Assembly (NCBI GenBank): GCA_017893485.1 | Contig: CM030358.1 | Coordinates: 154,138,706 to 154,202,705 of the forward strand | From: Hemerocallis citrina | Lineage: Eukaryota; Streptophyta; Magnoliopsida; Asparagales; Asphodelaceae | DNA: 64,000 nucleotides | Direction: 5' to 3' | Shown: positions 10,999-22,696 of the stretch, one piece after another | Layout of the letters: the number at the start of each line of letters is the position of its first letter | How positions within the stretch are numbered: the first letter of the stretch is position 1 | Position numbers and translations under genes: made by a program | Notes under the pieces: generated by a model | Told to the model about the DNA's origin: nothing | The model's database searches: none | Seen by the model: only the letters and a program-made list of their open reading frames with translations

Positions 10999-11993
10999 TG
11001 TTGACTCTTAGTTTGGTGTGCACAAAACGTGCTAACTTGTACTAATAAGTTTGAATTTAGTGCGTCAGATTTTCAAGATCAATTAACATCAAGAAAAGAT
11101 CGAAGAGAGATTCACAAATATACAAACTAGGAAAGTAATAAAGGAAGATTGCATACACAAGCAAAAGAGGAAGTTATTCAAAAGGAGTTCTCAATTAATT
11201 GGTCTCCAAGCAATCTATCAAGACTGGATTTTTAGTAATATTTTCGTGAGATTATTATTGTATATGATTGATTAAAGATGGATTATTTTATGGTAAGAAA
11301 ACAAAGTGGATTCAATTTATACGCCGCGAACCGGTCGACCGTACCTAATATAGGTCGACCGTAGCAGTCGACCGTAACTTCTATTGGTTAAGACAGCGGT
11401 TGACCTTTCATCTCTCTAGCTACGCCAGAGAGCTGAACGGTCGAGCATACACTTTGACCGGTCGACCGCAACTTGGTTGTATATCTTTTTTAGAATGTAT
11501 CGTTGCCTCTTTTGATCGATACACTTCCTCTTCTATTTAATAGAACGAATCTACTGTGTCTTCTTCACCTATTACTTCTGAGAAAAATATTTTGAATTAA
11601 TCATTCGATAATCAATCCGAGTGTGAGCGTGAATTTGGTTGTATTCTTTAGTCAAGATCTCAAAACGAACTTGAGTTTTCTTTTTATTTCTTTTCCACTT
11701 CGGTGAGATTGACGGGACTTGGATTAGAAGTCCTGTGGGTGTAATAGGTCTCTCGGCCTGAATCCGAGAATCACTGTACTAAGGATTTTTGAGTATAGTG
11801 GAATGCTTGTAGCGGAGAATTGCTACAAGTAGGTGGTGTGGACGTAGACCTGGGGGTCGAACACATTATATCGCTGCGTCATCTGAGTTTGCTTTTTTTG
11901 TCTCTCTTGCATTACTTTAATTTACTTTACTTTATTCTTTGAATTTTTAATTTCGCACGATCACCCTATTCACCCCCCCAAGGGTGATTTACA
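10999..11993 (+). repeat. Copia-2 5' LTR
   Basis: 995 bp starting TGTTGACTC and ending GATTTACA. It contains a cluster of the palindromic word GGTCGACCG and variants between 11331 and 11468. The copy is about 10 bp shorter than the 3' LTR, partly because of a shorter C run near its end. The two LTRs differ by scattered substitutions. Confidence 0.9.
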
Positions 11994-11994
11994 G

Positions 11995-12006
11995 TGGTAT
12001 CAGAGC
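11995..12006 (+). other. Copia-2 primer binding site
   Basis: TGGTATCAGAGC, one base after the LTR. This is the standard plant copia site complementary to the 3' end of initiator methionine tRNA. Confidence 0.85.
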
Positions 12007-12048
12007 GAGGTGCTTATCAAAAGCATAAAAGCTTAAGCAAAAGGTCCA

Positions 12049-13969
12049 ATGGCCGAAATCCTTCATCCCGAAACTTGTACTCATTAGAGCCATTAGTCTC
12101 CAAAGGGACAAGTCTTACATGATCACCGTTTTTTGATGGAAAATGCTATGACGTCTGGAAAGTTCGTATGTCTCATTTTTTACAGATACTCGGAGAAGAG
12201 GTATGGAATGTATGTATCAACAAAACTGAGATTCCTGTCAGCGATGGAAAAAGGGCATTCACAAAAGCTGAACTAGCATTGAAAACGGCAAATTCCATGG
12301 CTATGACGACTCTCTATACAGGGTTGAATAACGAAGAACTAATGCGATGCGGGCATAACTGCAAAACGGCATACGAGATCTAAAACAACATGCTGAAGCG
12401 GCATGAAGGAATCGCTTCTGAGGTAAAAGCTAAAGTTAATTTATGTTTCTATAAATTTGATGTGTTCCGCATGTTGCCAGGTGAAAATGCAAACCAAATG
12501 CTTGTCCGTTTCGAAATCATTGCCCACGAGCTTGAGAGCTTGGGTAAGGGGCTTGATGATAACCGAAAGGTCGAAAGCTCATAAGTTGTCTCACACCAGA
12601 GTATGACATTAAGGCCACGGCAATGAGAGAGATTCTTGAAGAAAAGGGATTTGATAACTATGCATTCCAAGGAAAGCTAAAGACATACGAGATGGAGATG
12701 ACAGAAACTAAAAGATACAGACAGAACATCGGGATTGAACCAAAAATCGAAGAGAGGCCCATTGCCCTAAAAGCAGAGAAATCACATCCATCAAAATCAA
12801 AATCAGACCATGAAAAATCAGACGAAGATTTCATACGGCTAACTAAACAATTATGTAAGCATCTCAAATGCAAAATGTACAACAATTCACAAGGCGAAAG
12901 AGACAAAGACAAGAATGATGTGTGCTACAAATGCAACAAGGCAGGACATATACGCCCAAACTGTCCCCTATCGAAAGGTAGGAACAAAAATTATCATCAC
13001 TCCAATTCAGGTTTGAGAAAGAAGGTGTTGAAGGCAACGTGGCTAGACTCGGATTCAAATGAAGATAAGCAATATCACAACAATGTCGGCTTCATGGCTC
13101 TTGGGAATGGTGACGTGCAATCACCATCTCAAAAAGAGGTAATCGAAGAACCCACTTATGATGAGTTTGTAGATATGTGTAATAGATTAAAAGATTATGC
13201 CAAGAAATTAAGTCGTGAACTTAGACAATATAAACAAATTACAAATGAATCTCATGACTCGTGCATCGCTAAAAATTAAAAACTGAAAAATAAAAATTCC
13301 TTGATCATTGAAAAATTCGAGTCATTTAGAAAAGATCATGATGTATTGCTAAAGGAAAATGAACTCTTAAAACAACAAATTCAAGAATCCTTAGCAATAC
13401 ATGATGAACACTTGAGAGAAATTCATGAGAAGTCTGTTTATATTGCTAAGCTTACTGATGATTTAAAAGAATGTAAAAGAAAATTTGATGAAGTAGTGGA
13501 AGGATGTAATGAGGCTCTCGAACAAAATAGGATTCTTGATGCTACCCTAGACACTCTTCGTTGGAACACAAAAGACGATGAGATGACTAGGAAAAGACTT
13601 TGTAAAAGGGTAATTGAGCTCGAGAAAATTGTTGAAAAATATGAAGGGCCTAGTTACCTTATTACAAAAAATTCAAGATCTTATCATGATAATCGAGGGC
13701 TTGGTTACGAAGAGCCAATACACCATCAAAAATCTAAATCATCATGTCGTACACACATGCATAGTCACCAATATCATTACAAATCAACTCAAAACTATGC
13801 AAGTGTGCATGACCCAAGGCATCATCGTATTACATGTCACTACTGCTGTAGATTAGGGCATATTTCTTATAATTGTGCATTAAAAAGGAATACTAACTTC
13901 ATTTGGATAAAGAAGAATACAAGTGCAGGAACAATACCTCTACTTGGATACCTACTAATCTTAATGTAG
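12049..13969 (+). pseudogene. Copia-2 gag remnant with two zinc knuckles
   Basis: The probable start ATG at 12049 is followed by TAG at 12085 and a frame change. The capsid-like region includes FFDGKCYDVWKVRM (from about 12129) and TAYEI*NNMLKRHEG, with TAA at 12381-12383, then a frame change near 12570-12600. A first CCHC knuckle CYKCNKAGHIRPNC is at 12923-12964. After TAA at 13277-13279 a long, heptad-rich coiled-coil segment runs from about 13300 to 13640, followed by a second CCHC knuckle CHYCCRLGHISYNC at 13835-13876. A protease start DSGC is readable at 14009-14020. The layout knuckle, coiled coil, knuckle is that of large copia gag proteins. Five or more breaks make it inactive. Confidence 0.85.
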
Positions 13970-14220
13970 GTACATCAATGCACTTCACCCAAAAATCGGT
14001 AGCACCTTGATAGTGGATGCCTGAAAGCTCATGACAGATGAAAACAACATTTATGCATCACTATCAAGAAAAGAAAAGGGAAGAACATATTTTTTTAAGG
14101 TAAAACGATTTTAGTTTAATTCTTTGTCTGGTAAGCAAATTTAAACTCATTTCTCTCGACTATTTGATATAAGTTACATAGTCACTTTTAATATCATATA
14201 GACATTTGCTAGCATTTTTT

Positions 14221-14301
14221 CATAAAGGGGATATTATTCTTGAGTATGTCTCAACTAATTCACAACCTGCTGATATTTTCACTAAATCTTTACATGAATA
14301 A
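14221..14301 (+). pseudogene. Copia-2 RNase H C-terminal tail
   Basis: An open 26-codon tail reading KGDIILEYVSTNSQPADIFTKSLHE then TAA. This is the standard end of a plant copia polyprotein (..ADIFTKPL..). It sits about 200 bp after the protease remnant, so nearly all of pol has been removed by one or more deletions. Confidence 0.85.
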
Positions 14302-14370
14302 TGTTTTTTTTACTTCTTGAGAGGAGCCTTAAATGTTATTGATTTTTCTTCCTAAAAACTTTTTGTTTGG

Positions 14371-14570
14371 GTCGGTCGACTGTGCGGTCGACCGGTTTAG
14401 TCTCGGTTTTTTATCATTTTTCGAATCTCTAATTTTGCTTATTGCTGTCGACCGTACAGTCGACCACCATGCTCTCTGTCGCTTCTGTTAGTTTTTCGGT
14501 CGACCGGTCTGCCCTCTGGATGACCTGGCTAAAACACTTTTTGCGGTCGACCGTGAGGTCGACCGGTTCC
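14371..14570. repeat. Cluster of GGTCGACC palindromes in copia-2 3' region
   Basis: Paired copies of (C)GGTCGACCG(G) occur near 14374, 14386, 14447, 14458, 14499, 14544 and 14557, often 11-13 bp apart, in the untranslated stretch between pol and the 3' LTR. Similar clusters occur in both copia-2 LTRs and in two other copia elements of this window. The function is unknown; paired palindromes could bind a dimeric protein. Confidence 0.8.
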
Positions 14571-15232
14571 TTCTCTGGTCCTCGCTTACAGCTTCCTTGA
14601 TGATCTAAAACTTCTAAAATTGCTTGGGTGTCTCTACACACTTTTTCCCCATATGCTTATAAATTCCTTCTTCTCAAATACTTGATTTTTTTTGTTGCTT
14701 TCATATGTATTGGAGAGAATCTCGACTCTATGATATCATGAAGAGCGCTCACTGTATAGCAAAGAGTCTCGTTATCAACGGTATCATGTAAGTAGATTCT
14801 TTTCCATTTTTTTGTTTGTATTCATTGTAATATCATAGAATTTTTCTCTTCGTTGTTTTGATTGATGATTGGTTTTACGAACTTTCCAAGCCTTATTTTA
14901 CTTATGTCTCATCCTTTTTATCCCCTCTTGGTGTGTTCCAAAAAGGGAGAGAATTGTTCGCAGAATGTTTTTAAAAGATCTTCAAATCTTTTCATGAACT
15001 TTCAAATATATCTATGACATGATTTTTTTTTAACATGATAATCTCTTCCCTCTCATATATTTGTTCTTTAAGTTATGTATTACAGGTGGTGTTGTATTCA
15101 GGGGGAGTATTTACTCTTTATTTATGAAAATCTGTATTACAGAATGTACTAAATTCAGAGGGAGCATTTTATATGCTTTGTTTTAAATTTCAAACATTCA
15201 TGCATGTTTTGTTCACACCAAAAGGGGGAGAT

Positions 15233-16236
15233 TGTTGAATCTTAGTTTGGTGTACACAAAACGTGCTAACTTGTACTAATAAGTTTGAATTTAGTGTGTC
15301 AGATTTTCAGGATCAATTAACATCAAGAAAAGATCCAAGAGAGATTCATAAATATACAAACAAGGAAAGTAAAAAAGGAAGATTGCATACACAAGTAAAA
15401 AAGGAAGTTATTCAAAAGGAGTTCTCAATTAATTGGTCTCCAAGCAATCTATCAAGACTGTATTTTTAGTAATATTTTCGTGAGATTGTTATTGTATATG
15501 ATTGATTAAAGATGGATTATTTTATGGTAAGAAAACAAAGTGGATTCGATTTATACAGCCAGGAACCGGTCGACCGTACCTAATGTTGGTCGACCGTAGC
15601 AGTAGACCACAACTTCTATTGGTTAAGACAGTGGTCGACCTTTCATCTCTCTAGCTACGCCAGAGAGCTGAACGGTCGACCGCACACTTTGACCGGTCGA
15701 CCGCAACTTGGATGTATATCTTTTTTGGAATGTATCGTTGCCTTTTTTGATCGATACACTTCCTCTTCTATTTAATAGAACGAATCTACTAGGTCTTCTT
15801 CACGTATTACTTCTGAGAGAAATATTTTGAATTAATCCTTCGGTAATCAATCCGAGTGTGAGCGTGAATTTGGTTGTATTCTTTAGTCTAGATCTCAAAA
15901 CGATCTTGAGTTTTCTTTTTATTTCTTTTCTACTTTGGTGAGATTGACAGGACTTGGATTAGAAGTCCTGTGGGTGTAATAGGTCTCTCTGCTTGAATCC
16001 GAGAATCACTGTACTAAGGATTTTTGAGTATAGTCGAATGCTTGTAGCGGAGAATTGCTACAAGTAGGTGGTGTGGACGTAGACCTGGGGATCGAACCAC
16101 GTTATATCGCTGCGTCATCTGAGTTTGCTTTTCTTGTCTCTCTTGCATTACTTTAATTTACTTTACTTTATTCTTTTAATTTTTAACTCCGCACGATCAC
16201 CTTATTCACCCCCCCCCCCCCAAAGGGTGATTTACA
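15233..16236 (+). repeat. Copia-2 3' LTR
   Basis: 1004 bp, TGTTGAATC to GATTTACA, followed by target duplication GTATT. GGTCGACCG copies occur at about 15568-15708, in the same positions as in the 5' LTR. A run of 12 C near 16209-16221 is an expansion relative to the 5' copy. Confidence 0.9.
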
Positions 16237-16241
16237 GTATT

Positions 16242-16944
16242 AATTCCAATATTTTTATATTTGTTTGTTTAATATGTGAATTAGTAGGTCCAGTATCTAC
16301 TAGGGCTATTTGTTTGTTCCATTTACCATTGTCTTATTATTCTTTTTGTTATTAAATGGAATTATAGTTTTTCCTTGAGCTTGTTCAATGTCTATAGGTT
16401 GTTCATTATTTTTAGCTTTATTATGGTATTTTTTTTTCTTTCAAATATTAAAAGTTTAAATATCTCTTTTGGATTTATATCTAGTTTGTTTGCTTTTATT
16501 TTATCATATTTTTGTATATCAAAACTCATTATTTCACTTACTTCTTCATTATTTTCTTATCTTTCTAATGGTTCCTTCTATTTTCGTTATTTCTGTTATC
16601 ACATTTATTTCATGTTTTTTTATTTTATCCTCACTACTTTCACTATCTTCTTCCAATACAATTATTTCCTCATTTTCACTTATTTCTGACCAATCTTCTT
16701 CATATTCGATGGGTTCATAGTTTATGTTATACATTTCTTCAATTTCTTCTGCATATTTAGATTTTTTTTCATTCTTTTAGGACAGTTTGGTGATATGTCC
16801 TACTTCTCCACTTTTATTTCTTCATTTGGTATGTCTAGATTTCTCAAGGCTTCCTCTACTTCCTCAGAATTGAGATTTTCCATTAAACTATATATTTCTA
16901 AGATATTTATATTAAGTTTCGTTATAGGTTCTAACTCCTTCATA
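16242..16944 (-). pseudogene. Endogenous pararetrovirus relic, coat/protease part
   Basis: Minus-strand continuation of the 9658-10998 relic across copia-2. In reading order: a degraded zinc-knuckle-like GEVGHITK near 16775-16812, in which flanking cysteines are lost; an acidic Glu/Ser-rich segment (open frame 16734-16549), as found after the coat-protein knuckle of caulimovirids; then an aspartic-protease active site LVDTGPTNS near 16285-16310, at the edge of the copia-2 insertion. It holds stops and frame changes and is inert. The shared target duplication GTATT at the two edges supports the two parts having been contiguous. Confidence 0.65.
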
Positions 16945-17222
16945 CATTCTGGTGAGGCTTGGAAGAGGGTCGTGGTGAGAATTGTAATATTCTTGTATCT
17001 TTTCTAGTAGAATAACATTTCGTATTTCTTCTCCCCCGGATTAAGCCAAAAGCCTCAATCGAGACAAACTTGTATGTGCTTTGGTGTATTTGGTATGATC
17101 TCATATGTGCTTGATAGTTTGTGTTGATTATATCGAATAAATCAACAAGATCCTTACTAATTTTCTAACAATTAGTATCAGAGCTTCGGGTTAAAGGGTT
17201 TGTTCGAGCTCCTTAGAGAAGA

Positions 17223-18020
17223 TGGCAGATTAGATCACGAAGATCAAGCGGTTCAAAGGTAAGATCAACTTTGATCTCTTGAAGGAGGACATGCATGAAG
17301 CATCAGTTAAACAAAACTTGGATCTAGTCCTAGAAGGAGATAAAGAGAGACCAATCAGCACAAAGCAGAAGAATTGGGAGGAGATTTATTTAGAAGCCTT
17401 GGGTTTAATTTGTATGTCATCGATAAGCGAGGTCAGGTATAAAAGATGCGCGGCGAGTCTTTGAGCAAGATTCAGAACTGACAACTCGAGGTCATCATTA
17501 CAGGGTCAGATGCAACAGAAAGAAAAGTTGTGGGATTTCTCAATGAAGGAAAGTACCGCTCTCTAGATCATATGGAGTTCAATATGGAGTTATCTGAACT
17601 AAGGGCGTTCAACGCAGATGATCTAAAAGTTTCCAACTCGATATATTCACCACCAAATTCATCCAACATGATAACCGTGCTAGATGAGAAATCTAGGAGA
17701 AGTTTTTCATTGCAGGTATGGTCAAGAGGTTGGAGGATGATGCACTTAGGAAGGCGAGTCAGAAATCGGCGTCAACTTTTGTGAGTTGCTTGGAGGTAGA
17801 TTTTACTTCGAACGGAAGGAAAAATGTATGTAGGGGTAATGTCTGTGGCCACAAGTGCAGAGGAATTAAGCATTACATGAGAGACTATTGCAAGTTGTTT
17901 AGATATAGGACGCCAAATCTAGTGCCGCTGAATCAGGTGATGGCTTAAACAATGCTTTTGTTTTAAGTTCTTTAGATGTGGATTCTGGTTGTTCTTTTGA
18001 TTTAGTTAGTTCTTCTCAAG
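17223..18020 (+). pseudogene. Copia-3 gag/protease traces
   Basis: The gag start region (KRFKGKINFDLLKEDMHEA, about 17245-17300) fits the KFDGKNFxxWKxxM block of copia gag. A damaged CCHC-like stretch lies near 17836-17900. A protease start VDSGCSF near 17974-17996 fits the copia LDSGCS block. Frames change repeatedly and many stops interrupt it. No pol beyond this point was recognised up to the 3' LTR. Confidence 0.6.
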
Positions 18021-18706
18021 TTTGCTCCGAGAGTGAGATGGTTTCTACTTATAAGTTTGCCTCATGTCGTTGTGTGAGAACGAAGGTTGACAAGATTTGT
18101 GAAGTAAGGGGTGAGAGAACAGTATAGTCGAAGATGACAGACGGAAGGAGACACACACTAAATGAGGGCATGTATTTCTTTGATGAAATAGAGCCTTATA
18201 TCCATGAGAACTCTTGAGGTAATGGACTGTAGGTACAAAGATCCAGGTAGAGTTTATTCAGTTTGGGAAAACTACCGTAAGGTGATGAAGGGTGGGAGGG
18301 GAATTGAGCAGGGTCAGCACAAAGTCTACCAGCTTTGGAGGAACAGACCAACTTGCACAAGTATTTCGAAGTCCAATGTTCCTAAAGTATTATCTAGTTT
18401 GTAGTCACTAGAATCATCCGAGCGAGACTGCGATGTTAGAATATCGTTGGAAAGTGGAAAGAGCCTTGATGTAGGTGGAGTTTGTGTGAAGGGTGGCACC
18501 TCCATGATTACATCTACTGGGATGTTCCCTTGAGAGAGAGGGGGGGAGGGGGGCATATATATAGCTGGAGAAAAATAGGTTGAAATAGATTCAACTAGCA
18601 GAGGAAGCCATCGAAAAGAGTTTTTTGCAAGAAGAGAAGAGAAAGGTCGAGAAGAGTTTTAAATCACACAGTGTGGATTCATGAGTATGCAATCCAAGGT
18701 GGAGAT

Positions 18707-19404
18707 TGTTAAGTTTATGTCTTGTATACTATGTTGGATACGAAGATGATGAGACGATGGAGGGGTCAAGATGAATGGAGACGGAGTGGAAGCGAGAAAG
18801 AAACTGTCAGCAACAGCAGTAGTAGTAGGTTGCGGTCGACCGTCCCTTGTACAGAGTCTTCCCGCAAGGAGGACAATCGACTGGTCTTGTTGGACGGTCG
18901 ACCGTTTGCGGTACTGATGGGTTTTGTGCTCGGATCTGGCTGATTCATGAGAAGCCTAACTTGCTTTTCAAGTTAGATCGTGCTGCTTTTATAGTAGGAT
19001 TATCTCTTTAGTAACATCTAACGACTGTTGTATCAAGATATCAAACTAGGGTTTCTATAGATATCTATATATTATTGTTATTGGCATCCATTGAGAGGCA
19101 AGAGAGAGAGAGAGAGAGAAAGAGAATACTTCATTGAAGGCGAAGTTTGAGAGTTTCTCCAATTGTAAACAACTAGTATTTACTGGTGCGGTTTGAAAGG
19201 GGGTCATTGTGAGAATTACAATATTCTTGTATCTTCTCTAGTAGAATAACATCTCATATTTCTTCTCTCCCGGATTAAGGCAAAAGCCCCGACCGGGAGA
19301 AACTTGTGTGTGCTTTGGTGTGTTTGATATGATCTCATATGTACTTGGTAGTTTGTGTTAATTGCATCGAATAACTTAACAAGATCCATAGTAATTTCCT
19401 AACA
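18707..19404 (+). repeat. Copia-3 3' LTR
   Basis: 698 bp, TGTTAAG to CCTAACA. Two GGTCGACCG palindromes lie at 18834-18842 and 18895-18903 about 60 bp apart, although this LTR is otherwise unlike that of copia-2. A (GA)n tract is present at 19099-19122. Confidence 0.75.
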
Positions 19405-19439
19405 CGATCTGCAGTAAAAGTTAGGGGACATTACTTAAC

Positions 19440-19974
19440 TAGAGTTGATATCTGGTCCAATCGGGTCGGGTCCTCCACTACCCAGACCCGGACCCGGTAC
19501 CTCACGGGTCCAAAAATTGGACCCGGACCCAGACTTGGAAGAATCGGGTCCGGGTCTGGGTCTGGGTCCGGGTCCTAGTTAAAAAAAATTACCCGTCGGG
19601 TCAGGTAGTGGAGAATTAATATTTGCACTTAAGTATTTTTGCACCCGATACCCTACGATTCTAACAATTTTTGCACTTAAGTATATGAATTAATGTTATA
19701 TTTACATATTTATCTTCAACAATTACTTTTATATTTATATTCCTATAACCTTATTATTCAAATTCTATATGTTTGGGGGTATTTTTTAATGGGTCCAGGT
19801 CAGAGTCGGTTCTATTTTGAGCGGATCCGGACCCAGACCCGGACCCAGACCTGAAAGTGTATCGGGTCTTATTTTAGGACCCGAACCCGGACCCAGACCC
19901 ATACAGATGGGTCGGTTCCGGTCCAATGCCGGGTCCGGGTCAGGTCCAGGTATTGGGTAAATGTGACAGTGCTA
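19440..19974. mobile_element. Non-autonomous hAT-like element with GGGTC arrays
   Basis: 535 bp. The ends TAGAGTTGATA and the reverse complement of TGACAGTGCTA (TAGCACTGTCA) fit the TAGxxxTGxxA pattern of plant hAT termini. The flanks TACTTAAC (19432-19439) and TGCTTAAC (19975-19982) form an 8 bp target duplication with one mismatch. Both subterminal regions are dense in GGGTC/GACCC words, in both orientations, as in the hAT element at 33111-36653. The AT-rich middle has no transposase. Confidence 0.7.
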
Positions 19975-20056
19975 TGCTTAACACGTAAAACTAAGTCAAA
20001 TAAGAATGAAATTAACATACATGCTTTACATAGTTTATATCAAAGAGATAATATAT

Positions 20057-20250
20057 GAGCGAAGCCAGAACAATTTTTCCGGGGGGTCAAGAAAAAATAA
20101 TATAGTTATATAGGGATTTTCCAAAAAAATTTTTTTGGGTCCAAACCATAAAAAATTACTTAGGATTTTTTTTCAAAAAAATTAATAATATTAAGGGGTT
20201 TTCTTAAATGTTGGGGGGGGGGGGGGGGAGGCACATAGCTCCACCCCTGA
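20057..20250. mobile_element. Short hAT-like MITE
   Basis: The right end, reverse complemented, reads CAGGGGTGGAGCTATGTG, a typical plant hAT MITE terminus. The left end GAGCGAAGCCAGAA is a diverged partner. The flanks TAATATAT (20049-20056) and TAGTATAA (20251-20258) agree at 6 of 8 positions. A run of 16 G lies at 20213-20228. Confidence 0.45.
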
Positions 20251-20436
20251 TAGTATAAGAAAAATGGAATTGATGCAAGTTGGATACTCTTGACCATCTG
20301 ATGAAGCAATAAGAAGTACTTAATCACATAAAGATAAGTTCTAACTTCTTATTAGTTTGAAAATAATTTTCCCGGTCTTGTTAGATCTAACGAGAGAATA
20401 TATCCAAAAGGAAAACTAGAATTTTTTATAGATGGC

Positions 20437-21055
20437 TGTTGCTGCTTATTTCGGTGTGAGAGCAAATAGATAGTGAGTTAACAATTGAAGAAAACTAATA
20501 AAATCCTGACCTGTGACCTTGGCCGTTAAAAACGATTAGAGATCCTGAGAATGAATCTAGATCATTGATTGACCACCGTGATATGAATTTGACAGTTGCT
20601 GATGCGGCCGATGGACCTGCAAAAAGCCGATGGACCCTCCGACACTCAAGTCAAAACCAGAAAGAGAGAGAGAGTAAGAGAGTGAAAACTGGCAAATTTT
20701 TGATTACCCTCTAACTGAAGTGGGGGAGGGGTATTTATAGGCCTGAAAGACATTTCAAGAAATTGATTTGTGTCCGTTGGATCGATTTAACTAACTTATC
20801 TCTTTCATGTCTTTCCCCCTCAAAAGATAAGATGTCCCTGTTAGGGGATAAGTGATTAGATTCCTAGCCTACATGGGCTGGGTATCTCTCCTAGTGGGCC
20901 TAGTCTGTCACTTTTTATGGGTTTGGAAAAGCTCATGTCTTGGAGTGGGCCCAGACCTGTAAAAGAGGCCTGTGATGGCTAATCTGCCTGTGGATGCTTT
21001 AAGATATGTGCATGAATCATACGGTTCTGATCTATTGTGATTTTTACCATCATCA
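20437..21055 (-). repeat. TRGAG-1 3' LTR
   Basis: 619 bp; on the minus strand it starts TGATGATGG and ends AGCAGCAACA. A TATA-like box lies at 20732-20739 (minus strand TATAAATA). Only a short (GA)n stretch is present where the 5' copy has a long one. Confidence 0.9.
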
Positions 21056-21207
21056 TAAGCCCCCCACTCCCGGAAGGCAATTTTCTTGACTTTCGGGGAG
21101 TAGCAAGTCTTATTTTTGAATCTGGAGTATAATCTTAGAATTCAGAGTGTTCAGAGATACCTGGAACTGATTTGTGGCTTCTGAAGACAGTGAATATTTT
21201 TCCTTGG

Positions 21208-21490
21208 ATTTTCCACAGTTCTTCGGATTTTTCTGAATTTTCTGGAATTTTTTGAAAATTTTCCACAGTTTTTTTGATTTTTCCAAATTTTCTGGAATTT
21301 TTCCATAATTCTTCGGATTTTTCTGAATTTTCTAGAATTTTTTTCAATTTTAAAATCACTTTTTTGAATTTTATAATTAATAAATTCAATTTTAATTATT
21401 TTTTCGGATTTTAAATTTAATTTTTCAAATTAAAATAATTATTTTGAATTTTTTAATTACTATTTCGAATTGAAAATGAAATTAGTGGTT
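21208..21490 (-). repeat. TRGAG-1 AT-rich block
   Basis: Degenerate tandem repeat with words TTTTCTGAATTTTCTGGAAT and TTCGGATTTTTC, unit about 60 bp, passing into near pure A/T. A block of the same character lies in the same position next to the 3' LTR of TRGAG-2 (53995-54300). Confidence 0.7.
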
Positions 21491-21719
21491 TTTTTGTAAA
21501 AAATCGACCAGTGCACGGATCATGACGCGATCTAGATCGCTTATCACGTGGTGGCTCGCGCGTTGGAGAGATCGAACAGCTGTGATGGAGAGCAACGTGG
21601 ATGAATCAGGACGTTCATGAGGGATCGACTCACGCATTGAGAGAAATCAAACGGTCGAGGAGCCAGAGGAGCACTAGGGATGAAGGTGGGTGACATGGAC
21701 GCATCTGAGCCATCCCTCT

Positions 21720-22400
21720 CACTCGAGCTCGATTATCTGAGCGATCAGCGGGCCAGGAATCGGTGCAGAAACTCCCTAGCTCGATCGACCATTTTTCCGA
21801 GCTATGGCCATTCGTTTCGATTCTAAGGGCTTTGCTGAGCTACGAGGACCCCGTGCCTTTGCTGAGCTACTATTTTTCGTCGTTGTTGAGCTATGATGCT
21901 CAAGTTTCGCGGAGCTTTGGTTCTTTCGACTTCGCCGACCCATCTCACTCGCCGAGATTTTGAGCTTCACCCTTGGATGAGCTATGGGGATCTTCTAGCT
22001 CTCTCGCCGAGATATAGTCGCCCCGTTCTCGCTGAGCTATGGGTTAGATGAATTCGCCGAGCTACGGGGCATTGGGCTTTCTCCACCACTTTGAAGTTCT
22101 TCTTTCGGCCGAGCTATGGCGATAGCTCGCTACGGTCGAGCTATGGAGATTACCACCTCGCCGAGCTACATGACTTAGAATTTCATAGGTCTCTTGAAGT
22201 TTGGGTCGAGCTCTGTGGGTTTCGGTGAGGAGAACCGTAGCTTGGAGACAGAGCTCGACTGTGAGAGTTTGAGGGTGGAGCGGAGGCGCTCCGTTTTGGT
22301 CGAGGCGGTGGCTCGAGGTGGAGTGAAGACGAGCTTGAGGTGAGCTCTATTTCTGAGTTTTCGAGCTCCATTTTGGCGCTCAGTCTTTGAAGAAGAAGGG
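21720..22400 (-). repeat. TRGAG-1 GAGCT-rich block
   Basis: GC-richer segment with about 20 copies of (GCC)GAGCTAYGG/GAGCTC-type words in imperfect spacing. Open frames here (for example 22175-22522) follow the repeats and have no family signature. TRGAG-2 has a comparable GAGCTC-rich block at 52990-53690. Confidence 0.65.
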
Positions 22401-22639
22401 AGAAGAGAAGTGGAGCAGATTTGGGTTAGTGGGTATGAAACCCGTACCCATTTATACCCCTCACTGATTTTCTTTGGGTTTTGCTTGCGGGTTTGGGTCG
22501 TGAACCCGACCCGATCCGACACCCTTCAATACTCTACCTCCTCTTTCATAAGTTGGGAGTGTATTTGCTTTGGAATTTTTTATTTTTGCAACTCTTTGGG
22601 TTTGTTGGAGATTTTTGGAGAATTTGTTGGGTTTGGGTT

Positions 22640-22694
<55 letters not shown>

Positions 22695-22696
<2 letters not shown>

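Larger units (their letters stand above)
10999..16236 (+). mobile_element. Copia-2: 5.2 kb gag-only Ty1/copia derivative
   Basis: Direct LTRs at 10999-11993 and 15233-16236 are bounded by a perfect 5 bp target duplication GTATT (10994-10998 and 16237-16241). The primer site TGGTATCAGAGC starts at 11995 and a purine-rich AAAAGGGGGAGAT precedes the 3' LTR. Internally there is a broken gag, a trace of the protease start, and the last 26 codons of RNase H. Integrase, reverse transcriptase and most of RNase H are deleted between about 14050 and 14220. It is inserted in the pararetrovirus relic, so it is younger than that relic. Confidence 0.9.
16945..19404 (+). mobile_element. Copia-3: decayed Ty1/copia element with truncated 5' LTR
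   Basis: The last ~225 bp of the 5' LTR (16945-17170) match the end of the 3' LTR (18707-19404). The primer site TTAGTATCAGAGC (17172-17184) is one base off the consensus. A purine-rich AAGGTGGAGA precedes the 3' LTR. The interior is only about 1.5 kb and contains gag/protease traces; integrase and reverse transcriptase are absent. The 5' part of the 5' LTR is missing where the pararetrovirus sequence begins. LTR divergence is clearly higher than in copia-1 or copia-2, so this is an older insertion. Confidence 0.75.

Noticed and set aside
10999..16236. A complete, active copia element
   Set aside because: Target duplication and LTRs are intact, but integrase and reverse transcriptase are missing and gag has at least five breaks.
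16125..16720. Plus-strand hydrophobic frames of 76-104 codons
   Set aside because: They are antisense shadows of the AT-rich pararetrovirus relic on the minus strand.
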